A program made the translations under genes and the position numbers. Of a DNA stretch of 64,000 nt, positions 47,084 to 56,409 are shown one piece after another; within the stretch, counting starts at the first letter, position 1, and each line of letters begins with the position of its first letter. Source of the DNA: Funiculus sociatus GB2-C1 (GTDB lineage: Bacteria > Cyanobacteriota > Cyanobacteriia > Cyanobacteriales > FACHB-T130); NCBI RefSeq assembly GCF_039962115.1, contig NZ_JAMPKJ010000018.1, forward strand, positions 1-64,000, written 5' to 3'. Below the pieces are notes generated by a model. It searched no databases. It saw only the letters and a program-made list of their open reading frames with translations, and had not been told where the DNA came from.

Positions 47084-48277
47084 ATGTCCAATTTACAGAA
47101 AACCAAGGACTCGCTGGAGAGTCATCGCCAGCAATTTCCAGCTTTGGCGAATAAAGCGTATTTCAATTATGGCGGTCAAGGCCCGATGCCCCAAGCGGCT
47201 TTGGATGCAATTTACCAGTCGTATGAATACGTGCAGCGTTCGGGGCCATTTTCGACAGAGGTCAACGCTTGGGTTATAAAGGAGGCGAATGAAACCAGAA
47301 GCGCGATCGCCAAATCCCTCAACGTTCCGCCGGAAACTATTACTCTAACTGAAGATGTCACCGTAGGCTGCAATATCGCCTTGTGGGGTATCGACTGGCA
47401 AACAGGCGATCGCTTACTGATTTCTGACTGCGAACACCCAGGCATTATCGCAACTGTACAGGAACTTCAGCGGCGTTTTGGCATCGAAGTTGACTGCTGT
47501 CCCCTAATGGCGACGTTGAACGAAGGCGATCCAGTAGCAGCGATTACCGATCATCTGCACCCGAAAACCAAAATGGTAGTGCTGAGTCATCTTCTGTGGA
47601 ACACCGGACAAGTCTTACCGCTGGCTGAAATTGCTGAGGCGGTACGCCAGCATTCCAATAATCATCAGCCTGTAAGAATTTTGGTAGATGCGGCTCAATC
47701 TGTAGGTTCTTTGCCACTAAATTTAACAGAATTAGCTGTTGACTTTTATGCCTTCACTGGTCACAAATGGTGGTGTGGGCCAGAAGGCGTTGGCGGTCTT
47801 TACGTGCGACCGGAAGCCTTAGAAAGCTTAAATCCTACCTTTATTGGTTGGCGCAGCATTGTTATCAGTAAATCTCTACCCTACAGTTGGCAACCGGACG
47901 GGCGAAGATATGAAGTAGCAACATCCGCCTATCCACTTTACGCTGGCTTAAGGGCAGCGATCGCGCTGCATCAGCAATGGGGAACTCCAGAGGAATGTTA
48001 TCAACAAATCCGAGATTTGAGTAAATATATCTGGCAACGTTTAGCTGAAATTCCCACCATCAAATGTCTGCGAAATGCACCACCAGAATCAGGTCTTGTC
48101 TCCTTCAAACTTACAGACAAACCAAACCATCAAAAGTTAGTAGAATTTTTGGAAACACAAGGCATACTTGTGAGGACAATCAACAATCCAGACTGCGTTC
48201 GCGCCTGCGTTCACTATTTCACCATCCCTGGAGAAATTGATCGCTTAGTTGAAACAATTCAAGAATTTGATGGCTAA
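47084..48277 (+). CDS. L-cysteine/cystine C-S lyase (C-DES type), PLP enzyme
   Basis: Closely like Synechocystis C-DES, which splits cystine to pyruvate, ammonia and cysteine persulfide and can feed iron-sulfur cluster assembly. AYFNYGGQGPMPQAALDAIY, VSHLLWNTGQVLPLAE-type segment, LVDAAQSVGSLPLNL, and the PLP Lys228 in FTGHKWWCGPEGVGGLY; then YEVATSAYPLYAGLRAA and PDCVRACVHYF. NifS/SufS-type active-site Cys loop is not evident, in line with a lyase. 397 residues. Confidence 0.9.
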   Translation: MSNLQKTKDSLESHRQQFPALANKAYFNYGGQGPMPQAALDAIYQSYEYVQRSGPFSTEVNAWVIKEANETRSAIAKSLNVPPETITLTEDVTVGCNIALWGIDWQTGDRLLISDCEHPGIIATVQELQRRFGIEVDCCPLMATLNEGDPVAAITDHLHPKTKMVVLSHLLWNTGQVLPLAEIAEAVRQHSNNHQPVRILVDAAQSVGSLPLNLTELAVDFYAFTGHKWWCGPEGVGGLYVRPEALESLNPTFIGWRSIVISKSLPYSWQPDGRRYEVATSAYPLYAGLRAAIALHQQWGTPEECYQQIRDLSKYIWQRLAEIPTIKCLRNAPPESGLVSFKLTDKPNHQKLVEFLETQGILVRTINNPDCVRACVHYFTIPGEIDRLVETIQEFDG

Positions 48278-48445
48278 TAGCTAATGATCAATTTCCAGTC
48301 TGTACTTAATCATTAGCAGCCCTAAACCATTTATGAAATCTTCCGTCTTTCTTCTTTCTTTTCCTAAGCGCAAAGCGCTGGCTCCGCCAACGTGGTGCAT
48401 TAATTTTTACAATTACTGCATGGATTGCCATATTAGCCATTCCCA

Positions 48446-49528
48446 ATGACCCATCCAATTTTATACGTAGCGATCACGAATCACGGCTTCGGTCATGCAG
48501 TCCGGGCGGCATCCGTCGCAGCGGAAGTACAAAAACTGTATCCCGAAATTTTGCTAATTCTAGTAACAACAGCACCGCGCTGGTTGCTAGAATCTTACAT
48601 TACAGGAGATTTCATCCATCGCCCTCGCGCTTTTGATATTGGGGTTGTGCAAGCTGATAGTTTCGCGATGGACAAAGCCACAACTTTGGAAAAATTGCGA
48701 GAGATTCGCGCCCAAGAAAAATCTATAATTGCTGGAGAAGTAAGTTTTATTCGCCAAAATCGAGTAGGTTTAATTTTGGCAGATATTCCCCCTCTAGCAG
48801 CATCAATTGGGAAAGCTGCGGGAATTCCTTGTTGGATGCTGAGTAATTTTGGCTGGGATTTTATTTATCGGGCGTGGGGAGGGGAATTTCTGGAAATTGC
48901 TGATTGGATTAGCGAATGTTATCGAGGATGCGATCGCTTATTTCGTTTACCCTTCCACGAACCCATGAGTGCTTTTGGCAATATTACAGATGTTGGCTTA
49001 ACCGGAGGTAATCCCCGCCACAATCCCGACGAACTGCGAGCTAAATTTGGAATTACAGCACCAAAAGAGCAAACCATCTTACTGACTTTCGGCGGCTTAG
49101 GTTTGCAAGAAATTCCCTATGACAACTTGCAGCAGTTTCGCGATTGGCAATTCGTCACCTTTGACCGAAATTCGCCCGATTTCCCTAATTTAGTCAAAAT
49201 TAAAGACCAGTCTTACCGCCCAGTAGATTTTATGCCCCTGTCTGGGCGAGTGGTTTCCAAGCCAGGATATAGCACCTTTGCCGAAGCTTTGCGGCTAGGA
49301 GTACCCCTGGTGACGTTAACACGAGAGGGCTTTGCAGAAGCGCCATTGTTACTTGAAGGTATTCAAAATCATGCGTATCATCAAATTCTGAAACCTGCTG
49401 AGTTTTTCCAGAGTAACTGGGAGTTTCTGCGTCAACCTTTGCTTACACCCCGCCAGTCTCAGATGGTAGCAACGGATGGAACGGAAGCGATCGCGCAGAC
49501 CATCGTCAGCTATTTCCAAAATCGTTAA
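48446..49528 (+). CDS. MurG/GT28-like glycosyltransferase
   Basis: 360 residues, GT-B fold. N-terminus ITNHGFGHAVRAASVAAEVQ matches the glycine-rich GHxxR loop of MurG-like enzymes; the C-terminal half has TILLTFGGLGLQEIPYDNLQ, VDFMPLSGRVVSKPGYSTFA and EALRLGVPLVTLTREGF, a nucleotide-sugar site. Not MurG itself. yjbQ follows after 14 bases. Substrate unknown. Confidence 0.82.
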   Translation: MTHPILYVAITNHGFGHAVRAASVAAEVQKLYPEILLILVTTAPRWLLESYITGDFIHRPRAFDIGVVQADSFAMDKATTLEKLREIRAQEKSIIAGEVSFIRQNRVGLILADIPPLAASIGKAAGIPCWMLSNFGWDFIYRAWGGEFLEIADWISECYRGCDRLFRLPFHEPMSAFGNITDVGLTGGNPRHNPDELRAKFGITAPKEQTILLTFGGLGLQEIPYDNLQQFRDWQFVTFDRNSPDFPNLVKIKDQSYRPVDFMPLSGRVVSKPGYSTFAEALRLGVPLVTLTREGFAEAPLLLEGIQNHAYHQILKPAEFFQSNWEFLRQPLLTPRQSQMVATDGTEAIAQTIVSYFQNR

Positions 49529-49542
49529 TACTTTTTCCCGCT

Positions 49543-49959
49543 ATGAAGCAATACCAACAACTGCTTAAATTTCAAACCCCCGGCAAATCTTTGCACAAAA
49601 TAACGCCCAAAATTCAAGCTATTGTCGCCGATTCGGGCGTACAAACTGGACTTTGCACCCTATTTTTACTTCATACCTCAGCTAGTCTAGTCATTCAAGA
49701 AAATGCCGATCCAGATGTTCTCAAAGATTTAGAAAATTTCCTCTCCAAACTCGTCCCGGAAAACAGCCACTACTTCCACAGCACTGAAGGGCCAGACGAT
49801 ATGCCAGCTCATATCCGCACGGCGCTGACTCATACTTCTGAAAACATCCCCATTGCCAGAGGAAAATTACTGCTAGGAACGTGGCAGGGAATTTATATTT
49901 GGGAACATCGACAGCGCAGCCAATATAGAGAGTTGGTTGTTCATATAAACGGTGACTAA
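49543..49959 (+). CDS. YjbQ family protein (UPF0047)
   Basis: 138 residues with LCTLFLLHTSASLVIQENAD, HIRTALTHTSENIPI and GTWQGIYIWEHRQRSQYREL, the conserved core of the YjbQ family. Some members complement thiamin-phosphate synthase deficiency weakly; the real reaction is unsettled. His residues in the core likely bind metal. Convergent with wecG-like gene, 8 bases apart. Confidence 0.92.
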   Translation: MKQYQQLLKFQTPGKSLHKITPKIQAIVADSGVQTGLCTLFLLHTSASLVIQENADPDVLKDLENFLSKLVPENSHYFHSTEGPDDMPAHIRTALTHTSENIPIARGKLLLGTWQGIYIWEHRQRSQYRELVVHINGD

Positions 49960-49967
49960 TAATTTTT

Positions 49968-50864
49968 TTAAAGTCGGCGATCTATCGCTTGCTCCGGGCG
50001 TTCAATAGTGCCACTTTCTACAGTTAATTCCTCGTCAATAGGTAGTAATTTTACAAGCTGTAAAGCCAGGAGAATCAGATAGAGAGGATTGAGCAATAAA
50101 TAGCGTTTCCAGAGGCGTTTTGGTTCCTTACAAAGACGGAACAGCCATTCTAAACTAGCCCATTGCATCCAAGCTGGAGCTTCTGGAATGTTGCCTGAAT
50201 GAAAATCAAAAGCAGCACCCACAGCAATTATGGGACACTTTAGCTGATAGCGATGCTCAAAAGTCCATGCTTCCTGGCGAGGACAACCCAAGGAAACAAA
50301 AACAATTCCTGCCCCAGATTTGCGGATTTCTTCGGTGTATGCGGCATCTTCTTCTGGTGTCAAAGGACGGAAAGGAGGGGAAATAACACCAGCAATTATT
50401 AATTCAGGAAATTTTTGTTTAAGCTTAATTTGCAGACTCTCCAAAACTGTTTCTTTGGAGCCATATAGAAAAATACTGATTCCTTTAGCAGCAGCTTGTT
50501 CGCAAATTTGCAACATCAGCTCTGGCCCTCGAACTCTGTCTGCGAGTACCTCTTCGTCACTATTACGAAGAAGATTTAGCGCCCAGCGCACAGGTTGACC
50601 ATCAGGAGTAACAAGGGTAAAACGCTTCAGCTGTTCCCCATAACCATCGGGATCTAGATAAGCGGAGGTAATGCTATGGACATTAGTGGCTGCTACTGTA
50701 CAAGATTGATTTAATTGGGCGCTTTGAATAATAAAATCTGTGCTTTCTTTATAGTTAGTCCGGCTAACGCCAATTCCCAATACATTAGTCTTACTTGGAG
50801 GTGAAATAAAAGTGCGGATGTTCATCTTCGTCTTGAAATTATAGATATTTTTCATGGCAATCAT
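49968..50864 (-). CDS. WecG/TagA/CpsF-family glycosyltransferase (GT26)
   Basis: Adds a ManNAc-type or similar sugar to a lipid-linked precursor at the inner membrane. VLGIGVSRTNYKEST, FTLVTPDGQPVRWALNLL, ADRVRGPELMLQICEQAAAK, IFLYGSKETVLESLQIKLK, GAGIVFVSLGCPRQEAW, GVGAAFDFHSG-like IAVGAAFDFHSGNIPEAP and WLFRLCKEPKRLWKRYL are diagnostic. ATG 50864 has agaggtg six bases upstream. Envelope or exopolysaccharide role is expected; no other EPS genes are adjacent. Confidence 0.93.
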   Translation of the reverse strand: MIAMKNIYNFKTKMNIRTFISPPSKTNVLGIGVSRTNYKESTDFIIQSAQLNQSCTVAATNVHSITSAYLDPDGYGEQLKRFTLVTPDGQPVRWALNLLRNSDEEVLADRVRGPELMLQICEQAAAKGISIFLYGSKETVLESLQIKLKQKFPELIIAGVISPPFRPLTPEEDAAYTEEIRKSGAGIVFVSLGCPRQEAWTFEHRYQLKCPIIAVGAAFDFHSGNIPEAPAWMQWASLEWLFRLCKEPKRLWKRYLLLNPLYLILLALQLVKLLPIDEELTVESGTIERPEQAIDRRL

Positions 50865-51208
50865 AATTCACCTCTGGTATTTAATGTTTTGCTTACTGCA
50901 ACGTGAGTGATATCTAATATTTTTGAATTTTGATAGGTCTATTATCCTCGATATAATTGGGTAAGTAATCCAGCCGCTTTTGCTATGGCAGGAACTAATT
51001 TCCAGTGTTTATTAATTCATCGTTACTATATATAAATTATTAGCTATACCTTTCTCATTTACATCGGCAAAATTGCTGAAATTAGCACTGTTAAACGAAT
51101 TGCCGATATAAAATTCTACCTTTAGAAAAAAGCCAGATAACATTACCTGAATTTTGTATTGTTTTGGTAAAAAAACTTTACTTTTAGTGCGCTACGCGCT
51201 GCGTGTAG
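50865..51208. other. Divergent intergenic region
   Basis: 344 A/T-rich bases between the GT26 gene and the small 74-aa gene. No ORF or strong hairpin seen. Its right end carries a gcgctacgcgctgcg motif like other dispersed GCGC-rich repeats in the window. Confidence 0.4.
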
Positions 51209-51433
51209 ATGAGCGAACAACCTAACTTAGGACGGTATATCCGCCAAGCAACAGCGATCGCCTACGCAGAGGCTTCTAGCCAAGTAGAAAAATTAAAAAT
51301 TAGATTACACCCTCTTCGCAGACAAGTTTACGCGAGATGGCAGAGGCAAGATATGCGTGAAATCACTGAATCTGTCCAGAAGCGATCGCAAAGATTCAGT
51401 GATGCTCCCCACGCATTCGAGGATGGATTTTAG
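51209..51433 (+). CDS. Small basic hypothetical protein, 74 aa
   Basis: Segments NLGRYIRQATAIAYAEASSQ and RRQVYARWQRQDMREITESV are helical and basic. No family recognised. The leader is a dispersed GCGC repeat with no ribosome-binding site, so the start or even the gene is uncertain. Confidence 0.5.
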   Translation: MSEQPNLGRYIRQATAIAYAEASSQVEKLKIRLHPLRRQVYARWQRQDMREITESVQKRSQRFSDAPHAFEDGF

Positions 51434-51760
51434 GCAGGATGATAGCAGGCAGTTTAACAAAAGCTTTTTTAGTCCGGATCGGCATTTTGGCTTAGCGATC
51501 GCTGCCCCTGGTAATGAACTGCATCGATCTCATGCCGTTTCTACATCAGGTGTTGTCCAAAGGTAGTTGCTCCTCTACCCTGAGGAGTAGAGAACAAAAA
51601 ACTCCAATCGCAAGTCTTTATTGAGTGAACCTAGACATCAAAATTTCTCAAGCTATCCACAACTCTTATCCGGTAACAGCAGATTGACAGTTGTAGATAC
51701 AGGACAGACAGTAAGCTTCACTTTTTTGGAAAAAAGGATTTATAACACAGGAGCAGTATC
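51434..51760. other. Intergenic region before the nitrogenase-C-like gene
   Basis: 327 bases with no convincing gene. An imperfect inverted repeat (ctctaccctgaggagtagag, 51572-51591) is visible. A good ribosome-binding site (caggag) is at its right end. Confidence 0.4.
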
Positions 51761-52135
51761 ATGAATGTATCTGAGTATACAGTAAGAAATATTAGTCTGG
51801 CAAGCTGGGTTTCGATTCCGCAACAAGAAGTTACCGTCAACGCAGCCCCCAAAGCGAAAGCAACTGCCAAGAAGCCTTTTGAACCCCTCAAACCATTACG
51901 CCAGTGGATGGATAACTTACAAGTGCGCGACGCAAAGCTTGCTCATCGCCTCTGCAAAATGATTCCCGCCCAGTGTCCGTTTGAGCGCGATGTCAAATTA
52001 TTCAGTAAAGTTCTGTTCCACATTCCACCCATGTGTAAGCTAAACCCGCTTTATGATGAAGTAGTGGGTCTGCGTTTCCGGGCGCTGTGCTATCTGGCAG
52101 ATGAGTGTGGAGAAGATATCGCCGCATACTGCTAA
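51761..52135 (+). CDS. Stand-alone Mo-dependent nitrogenase C-terminal domain protein
   Basis: 124 residues, of which 45-124 match the PF06967 type: LRQWMDNLQVRDAKLAHRLC, KMIPAQCPFERDVKLFSKVL, HIPPMCKLNPLYDEVVGLRF and LADECGEDIAAYC. The name comes from fusion to nitrogenase-related proteins, but the isolated domain is common in cyanobacteria, including those that do not fix nitrogen. Conserved Cys and acidic residues hint at metal binding. No nif genes nearby. Strong ribosome-binding site. Confidence 0.88.
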   Translation: MNVSEYTVRNISLASWVSIPQQEVTVNAAPKAKATAKKPFEPLKPLRQWMDNLQVRDAKLAHRLCKMIPAQCPFERDVKLFSKVLFHIPPMCKLNPLYDEVVGLRFRALCYLADECGEDIAAYC

Positions 52136-52189
52136 GATTTCATGGGACTGGAAAAAGGCACCATTGGATGTGCATAGTGACTGGATATC

Positions 52190-52960
52190 ATGGCTATCAT
52201 TGCCCTGAGAGGCTGGTATCTCCAAGAGTATGAGCCGATCAAAGAATTAGAGAAACGTCCCCACGATCTGCGGCTGAGCAAGAATAGCTTGCTGAAGTCG
52301 GGACTACGAGCAGATTTTTTAGACGACAGCCAGGATGTAAAAGGCTCAGAGTGGTTTAAGCGCTACCTAGAAGGAGAAACGGTCGAGTTTTATATCGAAG
52401 GTAGTGGCGGCTATACAATCTCTAACATTGACCTAACGAGCCACGAGATTTATTTCACCAAACAAGCGGTGATGGCGAATTTGGAACCAACGATCTTCCT
52501 GTGCCATCAAACCGAATATACGGCATCTAGCGTTGCCCTGCGCGAGGGACTGGTTGATGCCCTGGAGACATTAAACACGCGATCGCGTCTACCTTTGACA
52601 CTGGAAGAATCTGGTCGTCCCACGGGCGTCCCACATCGGCTCAGCAACACCCAGATGCGAAAAATCCGCAAATGTCTGCTATTTGTTGCCGATGGGACAC
52701 CAGTGGCTGGCATTTCCAGGGAAGAGACGACCTTGTTAATTCCCAGCCCCAATGTTTGTGTAGAAATTGGTTACGCCTTGCAAAGCAAGCGTTCCGAACA
52801 ACTTTTGTTAGCTCAAATGGAGCGAAATGACCTATCAGGGGAGTTTCCTTTTGACTTTCCCAACCATCAACAACTGTTATTCACCACAGCTTCAGAACTA
52901 CGTCAAACTTTGCCCCCACTGCTGGAAACCCTGCTGCATCGGTTTAATTTGTTTTCCTAG
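52190..52960 (+). CDS. Hypothetical protein with a TIR-like/nucleotide-binding C-terminal region
   Basis: 256 residues. The N-terminal part (LRLSKNSLLKSGLRADFLDD, VEFYIEGSGGYTISNIDL) resembles nothing I can name. The C-terminal part has a helix-rich region, then LLIPSPNVCVEIGYALQSKR and LLAQMERNDLSGEFPFDF, which resembles NPNVxxExGYAL and PFD motifs in TIR-like and nucleoside-deoxyribosyltransferase-like proteins of defence systems. The call rests on this short match only. It lies 54 bases after the nitrogenase-C gene. Confidence 0.6.
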   Translation: MAIIALRGWYLQEYEPIKELEKRPHDLRLSKNSLLKSGLRADFLDDSQDVKGSEWFKRYLEGETVEFYIEGSGGYTISNIDLTSHEIYFTKQAVMANLEPTIFLCHQTEYTASSVALREGLVDALETLNTRSRLPLTLEESGRPTGVPHRLSNTQMRKIRKCLLFVADGTPVAGISREETTLLIPSPNVCVEIGYALQSKRSEQLLLAQMERNDLSGEFPFDFPNHQQLLFTTASELRQTLPPLLETLLHRFNLFS

Positions 52961-53145
52961 TAGTAGTTCTTTGTCTCGCTACTAGGGGTCGCCTCCCAGC
53001 CTCGCTCTTTAGGCTTGTGCTTAGAAGAAGAGTCGAGACATAAGCCTCAATAAGCTCTTTCTGAGAACTTCCGTAGAAATCAGGTGTAATTTTCGACCGT
53101 TCTCGGCACATAATAATCAGGATGGATTGAAAATCGATCGACCAT

Positions 53146-53406
53146 ATGCCGAGAACTCCCACCGAATACGCCGTATACCTAATGATGGAAGGCGGTCATA
53201 AAGCTGAAGTGCGTTTTGCAACTATTCAAGAGTTTCAAAAATGGTACAGCGGCGAACTGATGCCCAAAGCCTCTTCAACAGACTTCATCAGCGTGCCGAT
53301 AAAAAATGTCCAGGGTGAATACATGGTCGTGCGTCCGGTCAGCATTCGGGCAATCCGGGTGGAACCTGTCTTCGCCGGAAGTGTCGATAGAAGTGACTAC
53401 GAATAA
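53146..53406 (+). CDS. Small conserved cyanobacterial protein, 86 aa
   Basis: RTPTEYAVYLMMEGGHKAEV, RFATIQEFQKWYSGEL and NVQGEYMVVRPVSIRAIRVE suggest a small mixed alpha-beta fold. No family function known to me. The gene for MltA follows after 27 bases in the same direction, so they may be co-transcribed. Confidence 0.75.
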   Translation: MPRTPTEYAVYLMMEGGHKAEVRFATIQEFQKWYSGELMPKASSTDFISVPIKNVQGEYMVVRPVSIRAIRVEPVFAGSVDRSDYE

Positions 53407-53433
53407 CTATCGATTTCCCTTTTGGTGTAAGTA

Positions 53434-54627
53434 ATGAGAAAGACATTTGCTTTGCTTTCCCTGAGTTTTGGTATGGCTATGGGAAGCGTCAGTTTGCCTG
53501 TCTTGGCTAATGTTCCCTCCCTCCCCCTGCGCCCGATAAACGCAAACTTGCTGAATCTCACCTGTTGTCGGTCAGATGCGCTGGGGTTGGATGACCAACT
53601 GTGGGGAAGGAACGGGAAAGCAGGAGACAAAAAGGCGCTCATCGCCTCTCTTGACAACAGTCTGCGCTATCTACAGACAAACGATGCAGCTGTTGCTTAC
53701 CAGAAGTATCCGGTTCCGGGAATTACGCTTTCTCGTGTCCGCCGCTCATTGGTACGCTTTCGTCAGCTGGTTATCAATTCCCGAAACCCCGCCGAATTGC
53801 AAGCTGCTGTGAAGCGCGAGTTCGTCTTATACCAGTCTGTAGGCAAGGACGATAAAGGTAACGTCCAATACACCGCTTACTACGAACCAACCTACACAGC
53901 TAGTCGCCAGCAGACGGCAGAGTATCGCTATCCTATTTATGGGATGCCGTCGAACTTCCAGTCTTGGCCCAAACCGCACCCTACACGGGCTGAACTGGAA
54001 GGGGAAGATGGTTTGTTAGGGGCGAAAAGCCCACTAAGAGGGCTGGAAATAGCTTGGCTAAGCGATCGCTTAGAAGCATTCTTGGTGCAAATCCAAGGCT
54101 CTGCTCAACTCCAGATGACCGATGGCACCATAATGACTGTGGGTTATGCGGGGGGAACTGATTATCCTTATACCAGTGTGGGGAAAGAACTAGCCAAAGA
54201 TGGCAAACTGCCTCTATCAGGTTTAACCTTACCTGTGCTGATCAAGTATTTCCAGCAAAATCCCCTGGAAATGAGTAACTATATCCCGCGCAATAGTCGC
54301 TTTGTCTTCTTCCGGGAAACCAACGGTGCGCCAGCGATGGGAAGCATTGGGGTGCCAGTAACAGCGGAGCGTTCAATAGCTACAGATAAGTCTCTCATGC
54401 CACCGGGAGCCTTAGCGCTAATTCATACGCGAGTTCCCTACTTTAATAGTCAAGGTCAGATTGAGCAGCGCCTAGTGAGTCGCTATGTACTTGACCAGGA
54501 TAAAGGAAGTGCAATTCTAACTCCAGGTCGAGTAGATTATTTTATTGGTACTGGAAAAAAAGCAGGCGATCGCGCTGGTGTTACCGGCGGCAATGGGCAA
54601 CTATATTACTTACTGCTTAAACAGTAA
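53434..54627 (+). CDS. mltA: Murein lytic transglycosylase A
   Basis: Cleaves the glycan strands of peptidoglycan with 1,6-anhydro product. Signal peptide 1-25 (LSLSFGMAMGSVSLPVLANV). MltA domain with VQYTAYYEPTYTASRQQ and WLSDRLEAFLVQIQGSAQLQ; the 3D domain end DQDKGSAILTPGRVDYFIGT, then GKKAGDRAGVTGGNG, carries the conserved catalytic Asp in VDYF. 397 residues, no lipobox Cys seen at the start, unlike the E. coli lipoprotein. Confidence 0.93.
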   Translation: MRKTFALLSLSFGMAMGSVSLPVLANVPSLPLRPINANLLNLTCCRSDALGLDDQLWGRNGKAGDKKALIASLDNSLRYLQTNDAAVAYQKYPVPGITLSRVRRSLVRFRQLVINSRNPAELQAAVKREFVLYQSVGKDDKGNVQYTAYYEPTYTASRQQTAEYRYPIYGMPSNFQSWPKPHPTRAELEGEDGLLGAKSPLRGLEIAWLSDRLEAFLVQIQGSAQLQMTDGTIMTVGYAGGTDYPYTSVGKELAKDGKLPLSGLTLPVLIKYFQQNPLEMSNYIPRNSRFVFFRETNGAPAMGSIGVPVTAERSIATDKSLMPPGALALIHTRVPYFNSQGQIEQRLVSRYVLDQDKGSAILTPGRVDYFIGTGKKAGDRAGVTGGNGQLYYLLLKQ

Positions 54628-54670
54628 GTAGATTGGGTCGAGCAATAGCGAAACCCAACAAGCGGATGAT

Positions 54671-54703
54671 TAAGGTTGGGTTTCACTCAACAACCCAACC
54701 TTA
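54671..54703. repeat. aaggttgggtt hairpin after mltA
   Basis: taaggttgggtt and aacccaacctta are exact 12-base inverted arms with a 9-base loop. Related aacccaacct sequences occur at 59188-59320, so this is a dispersed repeat. It may end mltA transcription. Confidence 0.7.
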
Positions 54704-54739
54704 AATATGGCTTTATTTTTGCCTTTTGCCTTTCGATTT

Positions 54740-55624
54740 TTAGTAGGGTGGTTCACCATACTCAAATTCATCATCGTGGTAAACAAAAGAACTGGCAACA
54801 CCCGCCATTTCCATCTTGGAAGTTTCCGCTTTCGGCTTTTCCTTCCCGAACTCTTCGTACTCTTCAAAAGTCTTACAAATAATCGCCGACTCCTCAGAAC
54901 TAGAAGCAATCAGATAATCAGTTAAAGTTTTCGCTGTGGGATGCTCATAATCTACCGTACTAGCTACCAAAGCCGTATTTGAACCACTACCCCTTTCTTC
55001 CATCTCAATCAAGGGACAAAAAACGCCGTGAGCGTGAAATAGCGCCCCTTTCGGTGTTAGAGGTTGTTTGCGGTACTCAGCATAAGCCTTTTCCAATTCC
55101 CCAATAAATCCGCCTACTACTTGACCTTGCTTAATGTCACAGTAAGATTTGCTGAAGCTAGCACCAGCAACACCATTCAATGTTAATTGTAGTGGCGATT
55201 GATGGAGGAAATTTTTGTTTTCACCCACTAAAAAAATCAGGTGACGAGTGAAGGTCTTAAACTTTAGCTTATCTGCCAAGAAAGCGTCGTAGTTATCTTT
55301 TAGAGTACCTAGTTTTGCTCCACTTTCCCGATCTTTAACAGATAATGGCCCCCGTCGTACTATAACTATGCGTGGGGTGGTCGTGATTAATAGCGTTTCG
55401 ACTCCGGTACTAAATTCATGCTGTACTTGCTGCCAATTTGCATCTGGAGTAAAGCCCACGGCGTTAGCATTATCCAGCTTAATTGCCAATCCGTGAGGTT
55501 GAATCCCACTTTTGCTGTACCGAGGATTGATCATCTGGCACCAAGGCAGCACTTGAGAAGGGGGGGCGTTGAACTTGTCGTCGTCGAAGTCGAAATTCGC
55601 AGATGCGTTCATTGTCTTAGGCAT
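54740..55624 (-). CDS. DUF5895-type conserved cyanobacterial protein
   Basis: About 294 residues from ATG 55624 (MPKTMNASANFDFDDDKFNA). Conserved-looking segments are LPWCQMINPRYSKSGIQPHG, ETLLITTTPRIVIVRRGPLS, HLIFLVGENKNFLHQSPLQL and ALFHAHGVFCPLIEMEERG. The acidic C-terminus ends DDEFEYGEPPY. It resembles proteins carried on cyanobacterial chromosomes and plasmids; function unknown. The longer ORF to 55792 would add a Cys/His-rich stretch without support. Confidence 0.75.
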   Translation of the reverse strand: MPKTMNASANFDFDDDKFNAPPSQVLPWCQMINPRYSKSGIQPHGLAIKLDNANAVGFTPDANWQQVQHEFSTGVETLLITTTPRIVIVRRGPLSVKDRESGAKLGTLKDNYDAFLADKLKFKTFTRHLIFLVGENKNFLHQSPLQLTLNGVAGASFSKSYCDIKQGQVVGGFIGELEKAYAEYRKQPLTPKGALFHAHGVFCPLIEMEERGSGSNTALVASTVDYEHPTAKTLTDYLIASSSEESAIICKTFEEYEEFGKEKPKAETSKMEMAGVASSFVYHDDEFEYGEPPY

Positions 55625-55799
55625 CGAAGTCTTGTGCTGATCAAGTTTACAAGTCGGTGAAATGTGATGGTGGGCCAAAGGCCACTTCAGGAATTGGCAA
55701 TATAGCACAATTCTCTGGCACTTAAAGTAGACGATTCGATGGTAGCGCGGCGGGAGCTGCACGCCAACTTTGAGCCTCAACCGATGGCACAATACTCCT

Positions 55800-56120
55800 A
55801 TGATTGACCACCATCACCTGTTGAAAGAACTCCTCTCCACCTTTTTATCAGAATTTGTGGATCTGTTTTTGCCGATGTCACAGCACACTTAAATCGTGAC
55901 TCCCGGATTCTCCTGACTCCGGAAGTGTTTACAGATGCCACTTTTGGGGAGTAATACGAAGCTGATTTAGTTTTGCCAGCCCAATTTAGAGAGCAACAGT
56001 CTCTTTTTATCATTCATGTGGAACACCAGGGGCGTTAGGAAACGGATTTTAACAAGCGAATGTTCCGCTAATTCTTCCGACTGTACACGCCCTGCCTATA
56101 GCCGTACTCAGTCGATTGCA
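55800..56120 (+). pseudogene. Decayed Rpn/PD-(D/E)xK transposase-like nuclease gene
   Basis: ATG at 55800 begins MIDHHHLLKELLSTFLSEFV then DLFLP. One frameshift later the frame reads DVTAHLNRDSRILLTPEVFT, DATFGE, stop, YEADLVLPAQFREQQSLFII, HVEHQGR, stop, ETDFNKRMFR, stop, FFRLYTPCL. This is the N-terminal part of the Rpn/DUF4351 family of putative nucleases, common in cyanobacteria. At least one frameshift and three stops make it non-functional. Confidence 0.85.
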
Positions 56121-56409
56121 TGGGGGGATTGCCCTCCCTGCTACAGGAAGCGTTACAGTTTAACTCTTCGGGAAGCTTGACGCGATCGCTTCTTTCTCCC
56201 AATCGCGATCGCACCCATACTCCCAAAAAATTATTTTTCCTGAACATAATTACTTTTCCCAATGTATAGTATCATTTACTACAGATATTTTTGCCAAAAT
56301 GTCTTATATATGGCCAGGTTAAACGTGACGTGACAGCAAAGAAGAGTTAATATTTACTATCCTTTACAAAAGATATTGATAAAACGTGAGTTTTATCAAA
56401 ATCTACAAC

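Noticed and set aside
55798-56013. Minus-strand ORF beside the DUF5895-type gene
   Set aside because: It lies antisense to the recognisable Rpn-type pseudogene and has no family resemblance.
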